Numbered from the stretch's first letter, positions 1 through 11,451 are shown. The stretch: DNA of 64,000 nt from Zizania palustris (GCA_019279435.1 JAAALK010000284.1:20576390-20640389), one strand, 5' to 3'. Program-made: numbers and translations. The notes: a model not told the origin generated them from the letters alone.

Positions 1-26
1 GCTCCAGTACTTTTGGTTTTCGTCAT
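1..26 (-). CDS. Start of the family-E antisense gene (partial)
   Basis: On the minus strand an ATG opens the short peptide MTKTKSTG before the window edge. Copies b and c start with MAKTSFKGPG and MARTSHTVP at the equivalent place, so this is the same first exon. Nothing downstream is visible here. The gene runs opposite to its host element. Confidence 0.5.
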
Positions 27-129
27 TGAAGCTACTGGGTCGCTTTGGAGGAAAAATGGAGGTTAGGGCTCAAAGGGTGTTTGTTTGCAAGAGAACGGTG
101 GAAAGGTACTCAGGAAAGTTCTAGGCCCT

Positions 130-139
130 CTATTTATAG
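130..139 (-). promoter_or_regulatory. TATA box of antisense gene, copy a
   Basis: The minus strand reads CTATAAATAG about 104 bases upstream of the antisense ATG. Copy b has the identical decamer at almost the same distance (about 105 bases). This supports a real antisense promoter inside the element. Confidence 0.55.
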
Positions 140-450
140 CCTAGACTTTACATTTTTACCGTTAGTCTGTGCCATTTCGCATTCTTGCCCGTTACTTCTC
201 TCCGAAATTAACGCATTCCGTAGTTTCCGTTAGAAGAAGGAAGCTAACGGCTATTTCTTCTAAGTCTAAAAGGCTTTCGAGCTTCCTGAGTCAGTTCTAA
301 GATAGTTCGAAAGTAATTGTCTTAAAACTAATTCGGAGTTTAAGATCTTCGTATATTTCGGAGATAAATTAAAATCCAATAACCCCTACACCTGGTTATT
401 TTTTCTTCCGTATACTGCTCTCCTAACATTACAGGTTTAACGGAGAAGCG

Positions 451-465
451 TATTCGAGGGGCTAC
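451..465 (+). other. Polypurine tract region of family E, copy a
   Basis: The motif tattcgaggggctac lies directly before the 3' LTR. The same motif precedes the LTRs of copies b and c, which fixes the LTR start and the plus-strand orientation. Confidence 0.7.
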
Positions 466-959
466 TGTTGAGGGAAAATATTCCATCCTCAGGGTTATTG
501 CCGTAACAGCACAAAGGCAGATAATGGATTCGAAGGTTTCCAGACGTCCATCTTCGAAGATGTCCTGAGTCAAGCTCGAAGTATGAAGATGGGCCTTGGT
601 TCGGAGTATATCTTCGAACTAAGGCTCTTTGAGATCTTTTCTGCCAGCTAAGATGGAAGATTTATCTTTTATCTTATTAGATTAGTCTTTTACCATTTTA
701 GCCCTATCAAGGGTACCGAATAGTTTCCACTATGTCGGTTGTAATAGAGGGGTAAACAGGTCTTTTCCTTAATATTTGGGCCTATAAATACCCCCATTTC
801 ACCATGTAATAGGGACCGGATACAAGTTATTCAATACACACATTCGAACTATTCTAAGTTGTTATCCTTTCGGAGGCTTAGAACAGTTCACTTCGCAAAC
901 ACTTCGTTTGTTAGTTTCTAATCTACAGAAACCTGTTAGCGTAATCTTTTACGCCAACA
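466..959 (+). repeat. 3' LTR of family E, copy a (494 bp)
   Basis: The LTR begins TGTTGAGGG and ends ACGCCAACA, with terminal inverted repeats TGTTG/CAACA. It is alignable end to end with 51284-51778 and with the reverse complement of 62551-63044. A TATA-like CCTATAAATA sits near 782-790. The region contains several TTCGAA-type motifs. Confidence 0.9.
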
Positions 960-2314
960 GGGTTCATCCTCGAAATCTCCGAGATCTTCGAAGATAGTCT
1001 GTTCCATGTCGTGTTCATTTGCCTGTTCAAGAGTAGAACTAACAGAGGGGGTTGATTCATCAAAAGTCACATCACATGACTCGATGACAGTGTTAGTCTC
1101 CAAATTATAAACACGATAAGAATGACCATGTGTAGTGTAACCCAAAAAGATCCCGTCAGAAGAATGCGGCTCAAATTTGTCCAAATTACCACATTTTAGG
1201 ATAAAGCAACGACATCCAAAAACTCGAAGATGAGTAACCTTGGGTTGTCTCCCAAAACGTAGCTCATAAGATGTCAAGTTCAAAATTGAGCGCAAGAAAA
1301 TTTGGTTTGAGATGTAACATGCAGTATTCATGGCCTCAGCCCAGAATTTTCTAGGAGTCCTGTGTCATCGAGCATCGTCCTAGCCATCACAACCAAAGTG
1401 TGGTTCTTTCTCTCACCAACACCGTTCTGTTGAGGAACCCGCGGAGCAGAGAATTGATGTTCTACGCCATGCTCCATGCAAAAGTCAACAAAGAGACTGT
1501 TCTTGAACTCAGTGCCATTATCACTCCGAATGAATTTCAATGCACCAGGGAGTTCAGTGAAAAGTCTCAAAGCCAAGCTTCGAAAGTGTGAAAACACTTC
1601 ATCCTTGCTGGCAAGAAAGAAGACCCAGGAGTAGCGAGAGAAATCGTCGACAATGACTAACACATACCACTTGCCGCCTAAAGAACTAACCCGAGAAGGA
1701 CATAAAGTTTCCATGTGGAGAAGTTCTCCGGGTTGTTCAGTCATCACTGTGGTGACTGGCGAATGCGAAGCGGCAATCATTTTTCCATATCGACAAGGAG
1801 CGCAAACTAAATTCTTCTCAAACATGAGCTTGGGCAATCCTCGGATCAGACCTAGGGCACTCAGACGAGCGAGCAACTCAAAGCTCATATGCCCCAGTCT
1901 CCTATGCCACTTCCAAAGCTCAGAAGTAGAATGTGCAACAAGACAATGAGAAGAACCAGATGATTCAGAAAAATCAGCTCCAAAAACTCTCCCAACTCTA
2001 AAGATCTTGCAGACAACAACGCCATCAGAATTGAATACTTGCGAAGTATCGCGATGGAATCGCACTTCGAAGCCCTCATCAAGCAACTGAGATACAGAAA
2101 GCAAATTGTATCCCAGGTTTTCAACCAAAGCAACATCTTTGAGAGTGAAATTCGAGTTAATTCTTACCACACCTTTACCTTTCACTCTACTCCTTCGATT
2201 GTTTCCGAAGGTGATATGTTCCCTTTGATTGGTTGTGGTGAGGCTGGAGAACCATGCTGCATCTCCGATCATATGGCGCGAACAACCGGAGTCCATGATC
2301 CACGTGCCCTCCAA
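960..2314 (-). pseudogene. Copia protease and integrase region, frameshifted and interrupted
   Basis: The frame opens near 2314 with the protease signature MDSGCSRHM (the catalytic DSG triad is present). A gag-pre-integrase segment follows (WHRRLGHMS, then CAPC). The integrase core is next, with VIVDDFSRYSW, SDNGTEF and PQQNGVGERKN, so the D, D and E catalytic residues are recognisable. A frameshift near 1330 moves the continuation (NTACYISNQIF, then GCRCFILK and IFLGY) into another frame. The frame ends where the family-E LTR begins. Expected downstream RT and RNase H are not in the window. It is part of the copia polyprotein, probably inactive, and the family call is secure. Confidence 0.85.
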
Positions 2315-2329
2315 GCCTCGGTTCGGCGC

Positions 2330-3469
2330 CTACACATGATAAGAAAATCTCGATTGCTCAGTGCTGGGGTGAGTGAATATATGATGAGGCATCCAGCACT
2401 GAGTGATACGAGTAGTAGGCATAGTAAAGGTAGACTGTCTACGCACAGGATAATCAGAATGATGCAAAGTGCGAGATCTACCTACATGCTGAGATCTAAA
2501 AACATGATGAGGTATCCTACTCTGACGAGGTACAAAGCTACTCGCCCGGGGTCTACCACCATATGGAACATGGTGAACACCTCGAGGAGCAAAACCTCTC
2601 CGAGAAGTATGAGGAGCCTCGAAAATAGGACGTGAGTACAACTCAGACTCATGCATACCTCGAGATGGGTAATGAATGTCCTGGAAACTCATCACCTGAG
2701 AGCGTCGCTCATCCTTGATGCGATGAAAACAGAACCCAACCAGATGACCCACCCGCTGATAGTAGGAACAATGAAAAACTCTCCTAGGGGCACTCTCATG
2801 GGTCATAGGAGCAACTCTCACTGGCTCCTTGGGCTTCTGCTGAGTGATTTTCTTGGGAGGGATTTTCTTGGTAGGAGGAGTGGTTTTCTTTGGAGTTCGG
2901 GTAGGCTTTTTGGCTGATGGAGTGTCTAACAGAGCTCTCTCTTTCTCTAAGGTAGTGGGTGAGGTAAAAACAGTTTTGTTCTCACTGTCTGAAGAAATCC
3001 TCTCAAAACCCAATCCCAGAGCTAACCCTGCCCTGTCAGCACACATCTTGGTCTTGGCCAAGAGCAAATCCATCCTACCCTTTCCCTTAGTGCATTTGTT
3101 AACCACAGAAAGAAGGTATTCATTTTCAGTCATGAGGTTTTCAGCTCGCCCTCTAACAGTGCCAAGCTGGTCCTTAAGGGTTATGCATGTGTCACACACA
3201 GGTTGCACATCCTTAGAACTACCGGCCCTCTCCAATCTAGCCTCTAAATCCTGAACATGCTTATCATGTAAATTAATGCTCTCACGTAATAATGGGCAGT
3301 TCATGCATTCAATTTTATCATGAGGACTAGAATCAACCATCAAAAGCTGCTCCTCTGTAGTCTCAAGCTCAAAAAGAGTTTGAGCATGCACAAAACGCAA
3401 CTGAGCAAGCTCACCCATGACAACAGTGCAAGATTCACATTCAGCATCATTAACCCTAGACTTAAGCAT
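2330..3469 (-). pseudogene. Copia gag extension with coiled coil and basic tail
   Basis: About 380 codons lie between gag and protease. The first half is rich in Leu, Glu and Lys with heptad-like spacing and several CxxC pairs, suggesting a coiled coil. The middle is basic and Pro/Lys-rich (PTRTPKKTTPPTKK). Near the end a CCHC-like finger reads CSYYQRVGHLVGFC, where the second Cys position is Tyr, so zinc binding is probably lost. Long gag extensions of this kind are known in SIRE/Maximus copia elements. The same segment recurs in copia element 2. Confidence 0.7.
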
Positions 3470-3520
3470 GGCATAATCAGTAGAAACAGATTCTAGACTA
3501 AGTCTAAGGTCTTTCCTATC

Positions 3521-4795
3521 TCAAGCGGCTTGCACAAGTAACCTATCTTGACCAAGAACTACTTCATTCAGTTCATCTAATTTAATTGAAAGCTGGTCAT
3601 AAGATAGAGGTACCTCAGATGAGTCAAGCTCATCGCCGCTGTGATCGCTGTCGGCCATGAAGCACAGGCTAGTGAAATCTCGTCCCTTCTTGTCCTTCTT
3701 CTCCTCCTTCCTTGGGGAATCCTCCTCCTCATCAGAGCTCGACTCCTCAGTTGAGGAAGTGTCGATGTCGCTGAGAGCAGCAACAAATGCTCTGGAAGCG
3801 GCTTTGGCTACCCTCTTAGCCACCTTGCCGCACTTGCCCTTCACAAAGGGTTTCCTCTCCTTTTTGTGGTATTTGGGGCGCTCACTCTCATCTCTCTTCT
3901 TGAGTTTTGGGCAATTGGCCTTGATGTGAGAAGTGTCGCCACACAAAAAATAACCACTAAAACCACTTCTCCTCTGATCCCGTCTCTCATGGTGAAAACG
4001 GGTGAACCTTCTGGCAATGAGAGCAAGCTCATCATCATCCAGAGTATCCACATGCTCCTTAGTGATGGAGACTAGGGAGGACAAAGCAAAACCATCTGCA
4101 AGAACACAAGTGCTAGATGTGCTTGGTTCTGCAGTGGTGCCATGGCTAGTGCTAGAAACTAGTGCCAATGGCTGTGGCAAAGAGTTTTTGTGCACTGCAA
4201 GAGATGCCTTGGCAATCTCTGTGGACTTCAGCTTGCTGAAGAGCTCATCACAGGTCAATGTGTCATAACCTGCAGACTCCTCAATATTGGATATCTTTAC
4301 TTCCCATATGCTACGATCAAGAGCATAGAGAAGCTTGATAGCCCTGTCGTGATCATTGTAATCAAGCGTCCTGTTGGACTGCAAGTTACTCACTATCACA
4401 TCAAAGCGAGAAAACATGGCATCTATAGATTCACCAGCTGCTAGCACAAACAGCTGATACTATTGATTGCATGTGCTTTGGCGCCTGGCCTTAATCTGTG
4501 AAGAGCCCTCATGAAAAATAGTGAGAGTGGTCCAAATTTCCCTAGCTGTCCTAAGGTGTTGCACCCTATCAAACTCACTTCTACTCAAACCAATGAACAA
4601 TATATTTCTTGCCTTGGAGTTGGCATTATACTAATCCTTCTCTGTTTGAGAGGTGCGAGTTTCAGGGATGGAGTATTGTGAGTCCACAATCTCCCAAATT
4701 GCATTTCCTTGGCTTACCAAGTAAGCCTCCATGCGCACCTTCCAGTATGCAAAATCAGTCCCATCGAACAGAGGTATTTTACTAACTCTGTCCAT
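3521..4795 (-). pseudogene. Copia gag, N-terminal and core
   Basis: The likely start is the ATG at 4795, shortly after the primer site, where copia element 2 also starts (8577). The core carries features of the UBN2 gag family: MEAYL, IWEIVDS, IKARRQST and GESIDAMFSRFD. A stop interrupts it near 4460, so the longest clean stretch runs from 4447 to 3521. The zinc knuckle reads FLCGDTSHIKANC and lacks its first Cys. An acidic Ser/Glu tract and a Lys-rich segment follow. It would form the capsid of the particle if functional; as it stands it is broken. Confidence 0.8.
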
Positions 4796-4845
4796 GTCGC
4801 CAACAGATCACAAAACCGGTTAAGGTCAACTGGTGATCTTAACCT

Positions 4846-4857
4846 GCTCTGATACCA
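4846..4857 (-). other. Primer binding site of copia element 1
   Basis: On the minus strand the sequence TGGTATCAGAGC, complementary to the 3' end of plant initiator Met-tRNA, lies two bases after the LTR end. This fixes both orientation and the inner LTR border. Confidence 0.85.
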
Positions 4858-4859
4858 AT

Positions 4860-6805
4860 TGTTGGACCGAAAACGGCGACCGGAGGGGGGGTGAATGGGC
4901 GCTTTTAAAATTTTAGGCTAACACCCAGTCTCCTATTTTACTTCTATCTTCTGCGGAACAGGCTTCGAACACATCCTTCGAAGTTCTGGTTCGGAGGTAT
5001 TTCACACCTCCGAAATCAGGCTTCGCAAGGAGCAAAAGTTCGAAGCCAAGAAGACTTCGCTCCACCCACAACCCCGAAAATTCAGCTCTGCTAAGTCAGT
5101 GCAGGCTCCGCACACAGGGTGCCTTCGAGCAGGCTTCGCACTTCACCCTTCGCAAGAGCGGACTTCCCTCTGAGGACTTTGATCAACTCTGCTAAGGCAG
5201 TGCACGCACACTAGGTGCCTTCGAGCAGGCTTCGCACTACACCCTTCGCAGAGAGGCCTAGCCTCCAGTTTACACAGAGCGAACAGACACTGAAAAACAC
5301 ACTTCACCCAGCAGACTTCTCACACACCTCTCCAGAAAAACTCACAAAAAGATGGTGCACAGAGAAATCAAAGCATGCAGAGAAGTATGCATACAAGTTC
5401 AAGCAGTAAAAGATAACAGAATCAAAGTTTCATTGCTTGAACAGGGAACACAAAATGAACTCACAGGATGAATACAAGAGTATGTGGTGGCTAGCACAGG
5501 AGTTCTATAATGGCTGCTCAAAGTGTTGATGTGACCTAGCCAGCCTCCACTGTTTATAGGCACTATTCAGCCCTGTGAATAGACTACTTTACCCCTAGGG
5601 TTTACATCGGTTTTGTCTCATCAGAATAGAGGGGTACAACTGGTAGTCTACTTTATTTGGAGGCTTCTTTTGTCAGCTTCACAGAGGGGATAGCACCAGC
5701 TTTTGTAGAGCAGACGCTATCAGCCTTTGTAGTTTTGGACCCTTCTGAAGCCCCCCTTCGCACGCGAGGGGTGCGGTAGCTTCGGTGAGAAGCCTTGAGC
5801 CTGACGGCCTTCGCTTCACCGAAGTCAGCCTTCGATACAATGACGGTTTTGAGCCGAAGCCGTCAAAGCCCTTGGGCCTTCGCACCAATACCTTCGGAGT
5901 GGACCACCACGGCTTCGCAGCTTCTCCTAGCTCGAACTCCGTCAGTCCGTGTACCGAAGCCATGCAAGGCCGAAGTACCTCAAGTCAGCCTCACTCTAGA
6001 GTCAGCCTCACTCCGGAGTCAGCCTAGTCAGCTTCACTCCAAAGCCTGCTTTATTCCGAAGCCCCACCTTCGGAGTACCACCCTTCGAAGTCCCTCCTTT
6101 GTCTAAGGCCTCCGCATGAAGCATTCCATGAGCACTTCGTCGCAGTGTCTCTCCCCGAGCACACTCCTTGACAATCCTCACCCGGATCATGCCTTCGATG
6201 CACCTCGACTTCTAAGACCTTCGTCGGGTATACCTTCGAGTGTCTCCCTCCGGAGCACACTTCAAACACCTTGCCTCATTGCTGAGGACTTAGTCCACCA
6301 TACTTCGAAGTCACTCCATTCGAAGTAACCTTCGAAGTGCCTCGCCTCCGAGGACTTCGTCTCGGGGTACCTTCACCCACAGTCACACTCCGCACTTACT
6401 GCCTTCTCCTGGCACACCTCGACCCGAGGTCCGACCTCGACCCCTTCGCAGCCTTCATGACGGAGCTCCCTGCTCCCCTGGCATCAAGCCTCCCGCTTGA
6501 CCCAAGTTCACTTGCTACGAACCGTCCGTCACTTTCGAAGTCACCTGCGCACCACAAACAAACCGACAAGTGTATCCAGTACCCCGAAGACCTCTCCGGG
6601 TAAGCAACCTCCGATACACACTCCGGTGTACCGCCCAAAATACCGAACCTTTCGGTACAACCCAGTCATCGTGTACTATCGGACCCCTCCGACAGTCACA
6701 CTCTGCTGCAACAGCTGCAGCAACTAGACCCACTGAACCCTTCGGTGAAACATCCTCTGAACCCCTTCGGAGGGACCCCTTCGAATCAGAGGGTAAAATC
6801 TGTCA
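4860..6805 (-). repeat. 5' LTR of copia element 1 (about 1.9 kb)
   Basis: The inner border (plus strand TGTTGGACCG) is fixed by the primer site. The outer border is put at ...CTGTCA because sequence right of it is again gag of copia element 2; it is uncertain by tens of bases. The LTR is crowded with CTTCG/CGAAG motifs, especially at 5.7-6.4 kb. Short open frames here show no domain and are treated as chance. Confidence 0.6.
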
Positions 6806-8577
6806 ATCACTCATCATAGACTCCGAAACCAACCCTTGGTTTCTCAGATAACCTTGCCCTGCCAGCACACATTTTTGTTTTAGTCGAAAGCAAATCCATT
6901 TTACCATTCCCTTTGGTACACTTATCGATCATGGAAAGAAGATAATCATTCTCACACTTAAGTTTTTCGACTTGCTCTCTAGCAAAGTTGAGTTGGTCTT
7001 TAAGGGTAATGCAGGTGGAACATGTCGGCTGCACATCCTTAGAACACTCAGCACTCTCCAATCTAGCCTTAAGTTCATCAACATGCTTATCCCTCAAATT
7101 AATGCTTTCAACAAGTAAAGGAGAATTCATGCATTCATTGATGACAACAGGACTAGACTCCACCTCCAAAAGCTATTTCTGAACAATTTCAAGTTTTCAA
7201 GATTTTGAGCATGAATCAGACGCAGTTGAGCAAGTTCGTTCATAACAACAAGATAAGACTCACATTCATCATTTTCAGACTTAGACTTCAGCAAGATAAG
7301 TTCAGTGGAAAGAGATTCGAGTTTGAATTTTAGTTCCTTTCGTTCTTTAACAGCAAGTTTAAGTAATCTATCCTAAGAGATGATAACATCATGTAATTCA
7401 TCATTTTGAAAAAGAAGCTGGTCACGGGATAGACTTACCTCAGATTAGTCTAGCTCATTGCTGCTATGTATGTCGTCGTCCATGAAGCAAAGGCCGGTGA
7501 AGTCTTTTATCTTCTTCTCCTTCTTTTCTTCATTCTTGGATGGCTCCTCTTCATCCGAGCTTGGCTCCTCCCTTGAAGTATTGTCGATGTTGTTGAGGGC
7601 GGCCACAAAAGCTCTAGCTACTCTTTTAGTCACTTTTCCACGCTTTCCTTTGAAGAAGGGTTTTAGTCTGTTTTCTGGTGTTTGTGCTCATTTTCATTCT
7701 TTGCTTTTAGTTTTTGGAAATTAGCTTTGATATGATTAAGGTCTCCACACTCAAAACATCCTCTAGAGCCTCCTCTCCTTTGATCACGTCTATCATTATA
7801 GAATTTGGTGAACTTTTTGACTATGAGAGCAAGCTCCTCATCATCCAATGTGTCCAACTGTTCTTTAGTGATAGAGACCAAAGAAGACAAGGCAAAACCT
7901 CTAGAGAAAGCCCAAACTCCAGAACCACTAAAAATATTACCTCCAGATGAGGTGTCACTGCTAGAACCGGAAACTACTGCAATGGATTGTGACAAAGAGT
8001 TCCCAATTCCATAACGAGACGCCTTGGCAATCTCGGTGGACTTAAGATTACTGAAAAGTTCGTCGCAAGTCAAAGTGTTAGCTTGCCGACTCTTCAATAC
8101 TAGAGATTTTCACCTCCCATATGCTACGATCAAGAGCATAGAAAAGTTTGATAGCTCTATCATGATCCGAATAAGCTAAAGTCCTAGTGGAGCGCAAGTT
8201 ACTCACAATCCCATTAAATCGAGAAAACATGGCATCTACAGATTCGCCAGGGCCTTGCACATACATTTGATATTCTTGACTATATGTGCTTTGCCGCCTA
8301 GCCTTAATCTGAGTAGTGCCCTCATGAAAAGTTTTCAAAGTTGTCCAAATATCTCGTGCACTTCATAGGTGTTGGACCCTATCAAACTCATTGCCTTGCT
8401 ATTACAATCATATTGTTCCTTCTCAGCCTGAGTGGTGCGAGTTTCAGGGATCACATGTCGGGAATCAACAATGTCCCATATAGCACTTCCTTGGCATAGT
8501 AGATAAGCCTCCATGCGCACCTTCTAATAGACAAAATCTCGACCAGCAAACATCAGAATCTTAGAATTCTTGTCCAT
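6806..8577 (-). pseudogene. Copia element 2 gag, broken
   Basis: The start ATG at 8577 follows the primer site as in element 1. Pieces in several frames carry the UBN2 gag motifs RMEAYLLCQG, KARRQSTYS and SVDAMFSRFN. The zinc knuckle reads CFECGDLNHIKANF, where the last Cys is Phe. A coiled-coil extension (DKHVDELKARLES) then runs to the break at 6806. At least three frameshifts or stops separate the pieces. The reading frame is lost at the junction with the LTR of element 1. Confidence 0.75.
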
Positions 8578-8625
8578 GTCGCCAAAAGGATCACAAACCG
8601 GTTAAGGTCAACTTGTGATCTAACC

Positions 8626-8638
8626 GGCTCTGATACCA
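8626..8638 (-). other. Primer binding site of copia element 2
   Basis: Minus-strand TGGTATCAGAGCC, complementary to initiator Met-tRNA, lies two bases after the LTR end. Confidence 0.85.
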
Positions 8639-10473
8639 ATTGTGGGATCAGAATAGATGACTAGAGGGGGTGAATAGGCGCCTAGGCAAATTCTCGTGAA
8701 GAAGATGGCCTGTTTAGAACACTCAACGCACCTCTAACAGATTGCAAAAGAAAAATTGAGAATCACAATACACATCCAGAACAAAAATCAACTCAATTTG
8801 AAATTTCCTTCTAGATCGGAGTTTGAAATGCCGAGCTGCTCTGTCGGTAATTGATTTGCCGATCTACAGACTCTAGATCGGCAATTGAAATGCCGATAGG
8901 AGGAAATCAATGATTAAAACACCGACAGAGTTCAGAATAACAGAAATCAGAACTGAATGTTAAGCAAAGACACTTTTACTCAATGTACATTCACTTGAAT
9001 AAAAATAGAGTGTGCAACATTAACAACAGAACAATTACAAGCACTCTTCACAAGATTTATGACTAACTCAGAGAAGCAGAAAGGAATTCTTGCAATTTCA
9101 GAGCTATCAGTCAACAGAAGTGGTACACATTCCACATTCATCAAAATAATCTTGGATAGCAAGAAGTCTAAATCAGCCTTTGCTAGAACAACATAGTGAG
9201 ACAAATTAATATTCAGAGGCAATCAAACCACAATAACTCTTTGTTTTAATTCAGAATGCTCTGGTATAGTAAGTACTCAGAAAATCAGAAGACATACACT
9301 TAGCATGTACTTTCAGCAAGATGACATGCTACACTCATCAGTGGTGCTTTTAACTTTCAATAGCAATGTCACAAGAACAGTTTCAGATGGACTAGCAAAC
9401 TAAATTCAGAATAGACAGAGCAATAGTCATCTCAAAAATGTTTACTCTGAAAATCTGTTAAGACATTGAGTGTTGTTTCTGAATGTGATCAGCAGTGATA
9501 AACTTTAGTTTCTGATCAATAGAACACAAGGAAAACGGAATGAAAATTTCTGATACAATTTTCAGGTTGTAGCTGCTATAAACATTTTGAAAAAGTAATA
9601 GAGATGATATAGCAACTAGTGTTCCGAAGTAGATTAAGAACATCATAGACTAACAGAAATTCACAGAACAAAGAATAGCAAGGAGACTAGTCACAAGTGC
9701 ACAGTAGAATTTTTGAAACAGTAAAATAGGTATTGTTCAGATACTCCTTGTGTATTGCAGTAAGTAGTGAAGAACCAGACCAAAATACTTTCAGGATGAA
9801 AACACAACCCAACTGAAAGTTTCTCAAAAACAGATTAGAGGTAGTCTACCTCTAGTGTTTGATGCAGTCCCATGAGACAACACATACTGAAAATTCTATA
9901 GAGTATCCAACCAGAAGAACTTTGGTGCTTAAAACTGCAGCTTGCTCTAGACATAATACTTCTTGTTATAGAGAGAATATAGTGTCTGCTGCTATAAGTC
10001 TTTTGAAAAGTAGCAGTATAGAACACAAGGTATTGACAGAATTTAGCAATGAATAGAAGTAGTCTGAGAAGACCTCAATTGAATCAGCACAAGAAATCAC
10101 AAAGAACATCATCCAATTGATCCATTTTCATGAAAAAACGAGATTCAAAACATGAATCAAACTGCATGCAAAATACCTGAAACATGAGGCCTTTCCAGCG
10201 CTAATACAGAACAAACAAAGGCTAGCGCCACTCCCTGTAGCATATCCGGGACGCCACAAGATGAATCATACGATGGACAGTGCACGCATAAGAAAAGGAG
10301 AAGCAAAATTAGCAGAGCAAAAATGAAACTTGTGGTTGGTAGCCCCCAAGAGTTCAGCCAAAAAAAGTCCCCTAACCCTTGGGCATGGGGTCCTTTATAC
10401 AAGCAAGCCCATCAAGGTATTCCCCAAAATGCCATTAGGGTTAAAATTCTAAGTATTTACCTAATTGTCATTA

Positions 10474-10508
10474 TGTATTTTCAGAATTATCAATTCTGAA
10501 AAATACAT
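10474..10508. repeat. Palindrome 1 (TTTTCAGAATT stem)
   Basis: The arms TATTTTCAGAATT and AATTCTGAAAAATA flank a 3-base loop. It shares its stem with a second palindrome about 80 bases further on. Confidence 0.7.
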
Positions 10509-10554
10509 AAATGTATACTCCTAATTTATTACATCATTGACCCTATTCTTTTAA

Positions 10555-10585
10555 TATTTTTCAGAATTGAAAATTCTGAAAAATA
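10555..10585. repeat. Palindrome 2 (same stem)
   Basis: The arms TATTTTTCAGAATT and AATTCTGAAAAATA are nearly perfect inverted copies with a short GAA-type loop. Confidence 0.7.
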
Positions 10586-10603
10586 CTAAAAGATTACACT
10601 TAA

Positions 10604-11119
10604 TCTATACTACTAAAATAAAAATAAACTCCTATTTATTGGAATTTAAAAACATTTTCTGATATGACGGTTTTCAGCAAAAACTCACAAAGCCTCCCAG
10701 ATCTTTGACATGTGTCGTCAGTGCGCGAACTCGACTGCCAGAAAGTCTCCCCCGCTCTCAATCCCTCAAGTTGTCTTATCACTTGCACTGGCTTCCCTTT
10801 CGCTGACTTGATAAACACTTCATATCGATCATCAATTCATCCATGTTTTGCCTTATCTCCACGCGTACGCTTGAGATCACCTTCAACTGGCATCCTCAAC
10901 CATCTGGCATTATACTCCCTGTCTAACCCTGATCACCCGACATCGACAGTTGACAAGCATCTCAACCCTGCACACACGAGACAAGCAAAACACGCAACTC
11001 CATGCAACCCATACCACGACTCACACAAACAATCACATTAGTCATACACTCTTGTCAATCACTCATCATATAGATAGAACCACGATGAAAGCCTCACTTG
11101 GTTTCTCATACATTTTATT
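10604..11119. other. Unassigned stretch, Helitron-like start
   Basis: The stretch begins A|TCTATACTACT, which resembles the 5' end of some grass Helitrons, but I find no matching CTRR end with a hairpin. The remainder is CA-rich and holds short open frames with no recognisable domain. Confidence 0.2.
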
Positions 11120-11451
11120 CACCATTGGAAAAGTGATCATCGGCCCATACATGCAAACTGCCCATCTCATCGGTCGATGGCGTGCTCACCCGATCGCTTC
11201 TCTTGTGGTCATCGGCCCTATGGTCGATCGACGTAATAGTCCACGATTATCCTATCCTCATTGCGATCATCGGCTCAATAGCCGATAGGCTATGCTACTG
11301 ATATTAGTCTCTCTATTTCCTTATCAGTTGCAGGGTCAAATTGATTGGCACGCCTTGAAACCTTTTTCTAAGAACGTAGGACCTGCACTGGAGTTAAACA
11401 GATCTCCCAGGTCACGCGTGTGTCAAAGTGTGACCAAAAAACGCACCAACA
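11120..11451 (+). repeat. Fragment of a family-A LTR (3' portion)
   Basis: The sequence is alignable with 17.2-17.54 kb, the end of the A 5' LTR. Shared blocks include CATCGGCC..CATGCA, CTATGCTACT, CTTATCAGTTGCAGGGTCAAA, GACCTGCACTGGAGT and the terminal GCACCAACA. It is an older, separate copy truncated at its left end, and it is clearly diverged from both A LTRs. Confidence 0.75.

Larger units (their letters stand above)
1..959 (+). mobile_element. Family-E LTR retrotransposon, copy a (3' end only)
   Basis: This is the 3' end of an LTR element that enters from the left edge. It has a purine-rich tract followed by an LTR that starts TGTTG and ends CCAACA. The layout matches 50.8-51.8 kb (copy b) and, in reverse, 62.55-64 kb (copy c). 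Only the last 465 internal bases are present, so gag and pol, if any, are outside the window. It is inserted in a copia integrase-RT region, because the copia reading frame stops exactly at the LTR end. The class (Ty3/gypsy, perhaps Tat) is inferred from the antisense gene, not from pol. Confidence 0.85.
960..6805 (-). mobile_element. SIRE-like Ty1/copia element 1, 5' part
   Basis: On the minus strand the order is LTR, Met-tRNA primer site, gag with a copia UBN2-type core, a gag coiled-coil extension, protease and integrase. The element is cut at 959/960 by family-E copy a, so its RT, RNase H and 3' LTR should lie left of the window. Its right LTR appears to end near 6805, inside the gag of copia element 2, so it inserted into that element. 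The right boundary is placed by the TG/CA rule only. Confidence 0.8.
6806..10603 (-). mobile_element. SIRE-like Ty1/copia element 2, 5' part
   Basis: This is a second copia element of the same lineage as element 1 and in the same orientation. It keeps its LTR, primer site and gag, and is cut at 6805/6806 by the LTR of element 1. The rest (protease to 3' LTR) should lie left of element 1, beyond the window. Its gag resembles that of element 1 but is clearly diverged. The outer end is not resolved; sequence up to about 10600 has no better explanation. Confidence 0.7.
8641..10603 (-). repeat. 5' LTR of copia element 2 (outer end unresolved)
   Basis: The inner border (plus TGTGGGATC) is fixed by the primer site, and the adjacent agagggggtgaatagg block is typical of SIRE-type LTR ends and also occurs in element 1. 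No second LTR is in the window, so the outer end cannot be measured. Two related palindromes lie near the outer end. No credible gene is seen in this stretch. Confidence 0.5.

Noticed and set aside
1400..1949. Plus-strand frames opposite the copia integrase
   Set aside because: They are shadows of the minus-strand integrase, whose catalytic motifs are clear.
4846..4857. Possible tRNA-Met genes at primer-site matches
   Set aside because: Only 12-14 bases match the tRNA 3' end, and they sit at the LTR border, so they are primer sites and not tRNA genes.
5679..6638. Several open frames of 60-100 codons in the copia 1 LTR
   Set aside because: They overlap on both strands in motif-rich LTR sequence and show no domain.
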